A DNA stretch of 64,000 nucleotides from Aurantiochytrium sp. KH105 (Eukaryota; Sar; Bigyra; Thraustochytrida; Thraustochytriidae). Shown piece by piece: positions 62,401 through 64,000 of this stretch (positions within the stretch are counted from its first letter, which is position 1; each line of letters starts with the position of its first letter). The notes under the pieces were generated by a model that was not told the DNA's origin, did not search any database, and saw only the letters and a list, made by a program, of their open reading frames with translations. Both the position numbers and the translations under genes were made by a program. The DNA is taken from the NCBI GenBank assembly GCA_003116975.1, contig BGKB01000020.1, forward strand, positions 769,126 through 833,125, read 5' to 3'.

Positions 62401-63684
62401 AGAGGCGATCTCGTCGTTTCTGCGGAAAAAATGAAAGGCTGCGACGGTGAGGCCTGTTCGAGGCACTTCGCCGTTCCGCCGCCAGAGTCTCCGGATACGA
62501 GACATGCTCTTTCGTAAAAGGCTGCGACGAACACGTACGGGCTGTGGCAATGCATCCTCGAGCCCGCAAGTGCACAGAATGGCAAGTAGCACGCTCTTGC
62601 CTGTGGCAGGACCCCCAGATAGAAGAAAAAATGGGCTCTGCACGTCTTCAAACCACGTAGCGATGCTGTTCAAGACCCAAGCCCGCGTCCCATAGGTAAA
62701 TGCTGCAGCCTTGTCCTTGACCCACGCCCTGTCGTCACTTGGGGTGAAAAGGAAATAAATGTCTTGAATGTAGGGCGACAAGGGCGCTTCTACGGAGCGC
62801 AAGGGCGCTTGGATGCGCTCTTTGACTTCGTTTGCAAGACGCGCCATGACATCCTTGGTGAGTGACGTCGCATCAATTGGAGTCAAGTGCAAGAGGCCGA
62901 ATCCAAAGCTTGCGCGCCACGCCATTTCGGAGTCAATCATGCCCACTTCAAGCGCTGCAACAATTGTGCGCGAGTACCGACGCTTGCATATTTCCAAAAA
63001 GGCATCTCGGCTAGGGTTTGGAAATCGTCTTCTGATGTTGACCGTGTGCATGTACGCTTTTGTCGCGAGGACAAGGACGGTCGTGGACACCTTGATGTTA
63101 GCGACGAGGCTTTCCGTATCTGCCATGGCTGATTTTGTGGGGAGCCTCACCGAGAGATCATGGTCCTTTTCGAGAGCACGGGCAACTGTCGTGGCCAAAT
63201 CGTGCGAGCTCAGATCATGAGCTATGAATACATCGTCTTTGCTCCGGGGCAAAGTGGACTTTGCCTTGGCCTGGATTTGACTCACAAGCCTCGCGAGGTC
63301 TGCGGAGTCTGGATCGCAATAGTCAAAGTAGGGTTCGTTGCCAAGGTATAGCCCGGTTGCGCCTTGCCAGTCATCTTGCGTGTCGCGCATGCTTTCATCC
63401 ACGACAATGGGGACGTCGCGTCTCGGTTTGTCCCTTTTCCTTCTTCTTTCATCCACGCGTGATTCGAGCATCTCCTCCAGGACGCTTGTCTCGGCGCTCA
63501 CGACAAAGAGCGCGACATGGTCTTGGATATCTTCCACCTCTTTTCTCTCGGTGATTGTGCGCACGGGCGACCCAAGGAGCGCCTCCAGCGCCTCCGCGAG
63601 CTGCGCGGCGCGCGCCGCATCGCCAGCGTCGCAGACGATCCACACGTCCAAGTCGTCCGCGCCGGCCGTCGTTGGAGACGGCAT
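59476..63684 (-). CDS. STAND ATPase: two TIR-like domains, NACHT-type NTPase and WD40 repeats
   Basis: The ATG at 63684 gives 1,402 residues; frame upstream starts only at a TTG. The N-terminus has two TIR-like alpha/beta segments (~11-140 and ~151-275). The second begins DDVFIAHDLSSHDLATTV, with Glu231 in DAFLEICKRR at the place of the usual TIR catalytic Glu; the first is more diverged. A NACHT-like NTPase follows with Walker A GGPATGKS (357-364) and Walker B LVIVIDAIDECDDG (~480-493). Helical linker sequence continues to ~900. The C-terminal ~450 residues are WD40 repeats (for example VLSGHTKPIEGIAIS, TASSDETARVWDLETG, TGAEDSVVRIWDAENG). STAND proteins with such sensor/effector parts act as innate immune or regulated-death receptors. 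That role is inferred from architecture; ligand and pathway are unknown. Confidence 0.8.
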   Translation of the reverse strand: MPSPTTAGADDLDVWIVCDAGDAARAAQLAEALEALLGSPVRTITERKEVEDIQDHVALFVVSAETSVLEEMLESRVDERRRKRDKPRRDVPIVVDESMRDTQDDWQGATGLYLGNEPYFDYCDPDSADLARLVSQIQAKAKSTLPRSKDDVFIAHDLSSHDLATTVARALEKDHDLSVRLPTKSAMADTESLVANIKVSTTVLVLATKAYMHTVNIRRRFPNPSRDAFLEICKRRYSRTIVAALEVGMIDSEMAWRASFGFGLLHLTPIDATSLTKDVMARLANEVKERIQAPLRSVEAPLSPYIQDIYFLFTPSDDRAWVKDKAAAFTYGTRAWVLNSIATWFEDVQSPFFLLSGGPATGKSVLLAILCTCGLEDALPQPVRVRRSLLRKSMSRIRRLWRRNGEVPRTGLTVAAFHFFRRNDEIASSAKQALVNIIWQLCESVDNFAQAVREVLSHHFLLDVDCDNGESKKLFDKLTLSELYRHFLARPARDIQYDEETRLVIVIDAIDECDDGSAFVKHVLGPWSRNPDSWWLPFLVSTRKESEVQVDLQHFIFNEALEHKTLDPLNPLDPDNLFDMQCHVASLLRDMENVVDPEHLDACTNVLAESSQGSFLWAGFLSCVLRRAQVASSKCMLTLSDVEDHDLIPRGLNAMRSKAFYQLQASLNDEKSDRYTALLAPLAAAREPLHIEFIQALLGLEDHAETEKTLDQASGIIVQNARGRYSLVHPSVACWLTNKDESGDQSVDCELGHESLAALCLANAEDDYSLRHVLFHLIACGQFDQTVSLLNDFSWVQQAIDQGDTLEERYKHLTALVQFCKEAALYETAGTLTPQLLHKAVLELARDPRQLAPQILARFDPHRDRNDPLYTSMQAPPGKWLRPIRQSLPHPRYRPRDRLVSKILPYEDGDAFKWVTIEGSRVICLQANGWAHLWDMTSREHLHSWIFPLACPQKAKEWATSIDISGSRAVFAVGRTAYIVNVETGQVLREIKAKNVNVFALLEGSRLVICEHWLHRRVPLFEPQVWDVDTGEKMHVLSGHTKPIEGIAISVSRVATASSDETARVWDLETGTQLHELRHSTSVTTVAASPASIVTGAEDSVVRIWDAENGELLRELECRSGFPEFVLFTSKWIICFLHLQNKGKLLVWGAATCQQHLEMPLSDSYIYSLAVLDDVLLACAVTNRDDDTKVEASILEWNLADLSSCKEPARSQGESIPRTFGARAVTTSIVGDLAGERSGFIYVWDLKTGDLVNAIDLNLRNLHSQIYGYPLLGNSYVAFVRELNWWDSTSLLGIWDILTGEQLRTPQIGKGGKIKYIDFVGDTLRIVRSVGQDGGLHDELYSLHSDSAASAGRGRGRSCGWRRRGWRRKPITTPVDDAIVKARRREGFHSSKLFELGFIESD

Positions 63685-64000
63685 CGTTGCCGACGTTCGG
63701 GCTATCTCGGCGAGGGCAGCCAACTGCCAGTGCGTGGTGGTCAGAAACGTGTGCGTAGAGTGTCTGCTGCGACGTGCACCGCGCTGGGATCGGAGGCGAG
63801 CGGGGAACCGGTGGTAGAACTGACGGTCGGATCGGTGGCGGCCAAAGAAGAGGCGAAACCCGCAAGGGCAGACCGCGAAGGAGACGACGTCTCAGCGGAC
63901 TCATGCGATCGTCTCATCGATCAAGGAGTCGATCGATCCTGGTTCATATTTTGTTGCCCCCCATGGCGAGGCGACTTTTTTTAGTAAAGGGAAAAAGAGG
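63685..64000. promoter_or_regulatory. Upstream region of the STAND gene
   Basis: 316 bp to the right window edge, likely promoter and 5' UTR. No other gene seen. Confidence 0.4.

Noticed and set aside
63449-63904. Frame upstream of the STAND start
   Set aside because: A different frame with Arg/Pro-rich composition. The TIR-like sequence starts shortly after the ATG at 63684.

Overview
This is a eukaryotic nuclear window. It is GC-rich with local microsatellite tracts, gene-dense in most places, and almost intronless. The genes are typical of eukaryotes: dynamitin, prefoldin 5, tubulin-tyrosine-ligase-like, PIG-P, a KDM6-type JmjC protein, NADPH oxidase, CSC1/TMEM63 channel, rhomboid and a MKP1-like phosphatase. 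Long unspliced reading frames, poly-Gln and poly-Ser tracts, plant-type and animal-type families side by side, and a p25-alpha-like gene all suggest a stramenopile protist. A thraustochytrid (Labyrinthulomycetes) is my best guess. That is an inference from gene content, not a match to a named genome. All starts below were re-chosen at ATG codons, because several open frames only appear longer through GTG/TTG codons.

Layout. 1-3525 (+) is the 3' part of a helical-repeat protein. 3730-7635 (-) is a p25-alpha-like plus PH protein, divergent from a TTLL ligase at 8770-10296 (+). 10496-12445 (-) is a RING protein and 13757-20056 (-) is a KDM6/UTX-like protein. 20.1-27.6 kb holds no recognisable gene: it is a cluster of tetra- and pentanucleotide microsatellites followed by a diverged ~145-bp tandem repeat. 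27598-28752 (-) is a rhomboid, divergent from prefoldin 5 (29849-30712, +), the only gene with clear introns (three). 31199-32503 (+) is a PhyH-like dioxygenase, convergent with a CSC1/TMEM63-like channel (32875-35277, -). 36223-40938 (-) is a long repeat protein with five E-C-[ST]-F-x-P motifs. 41820-44015 (-) is a bacterial-type 2,4-dienoyl-CoA reductase and 44678-47239 (-) is an NADPH oxidase. Dynamitin (48384-49595, +) converges with PIG-P (49813-50238, -). 51057-53300 (-) is an unrecognised protein. 54050-56053 (-) is a MKP1-like phosphatase, divergent from a BAR-domain protein (57472-59172, +). 59476-63684 (-) is a TIR-like/NACHT/WD40 STAND protein.

Most notable. (1) The NADPH oxidase carries an N-terminal four-helix segment resembling p22phox, so both halves of flavocytochrome b558 appear fused in one chain. 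(2) The KDM6-like protein has lost all three iron ligands (His/Glu/His replaced by Arg/Gly/Phe), and its C-terminal zinc module appears split by ~580 residues that include a Tudor/KOW-like segment. (3) The STAND protein starts with two TIR-like domains, an unusual immune-receptor-like architecture. (4) The 7.5-kb gene-free tract and the recurring GC-containing pentanucleotide arrays remain unexplained.

The genes do not form an operon or a single pathway. Several touch cytoskeleton and membrane dynamics (TTLL, p25-alpha-like, dynamitin, BAR, prefoldin) and signalling or stress (NOX, MKP1-like, CSC1, STAND).
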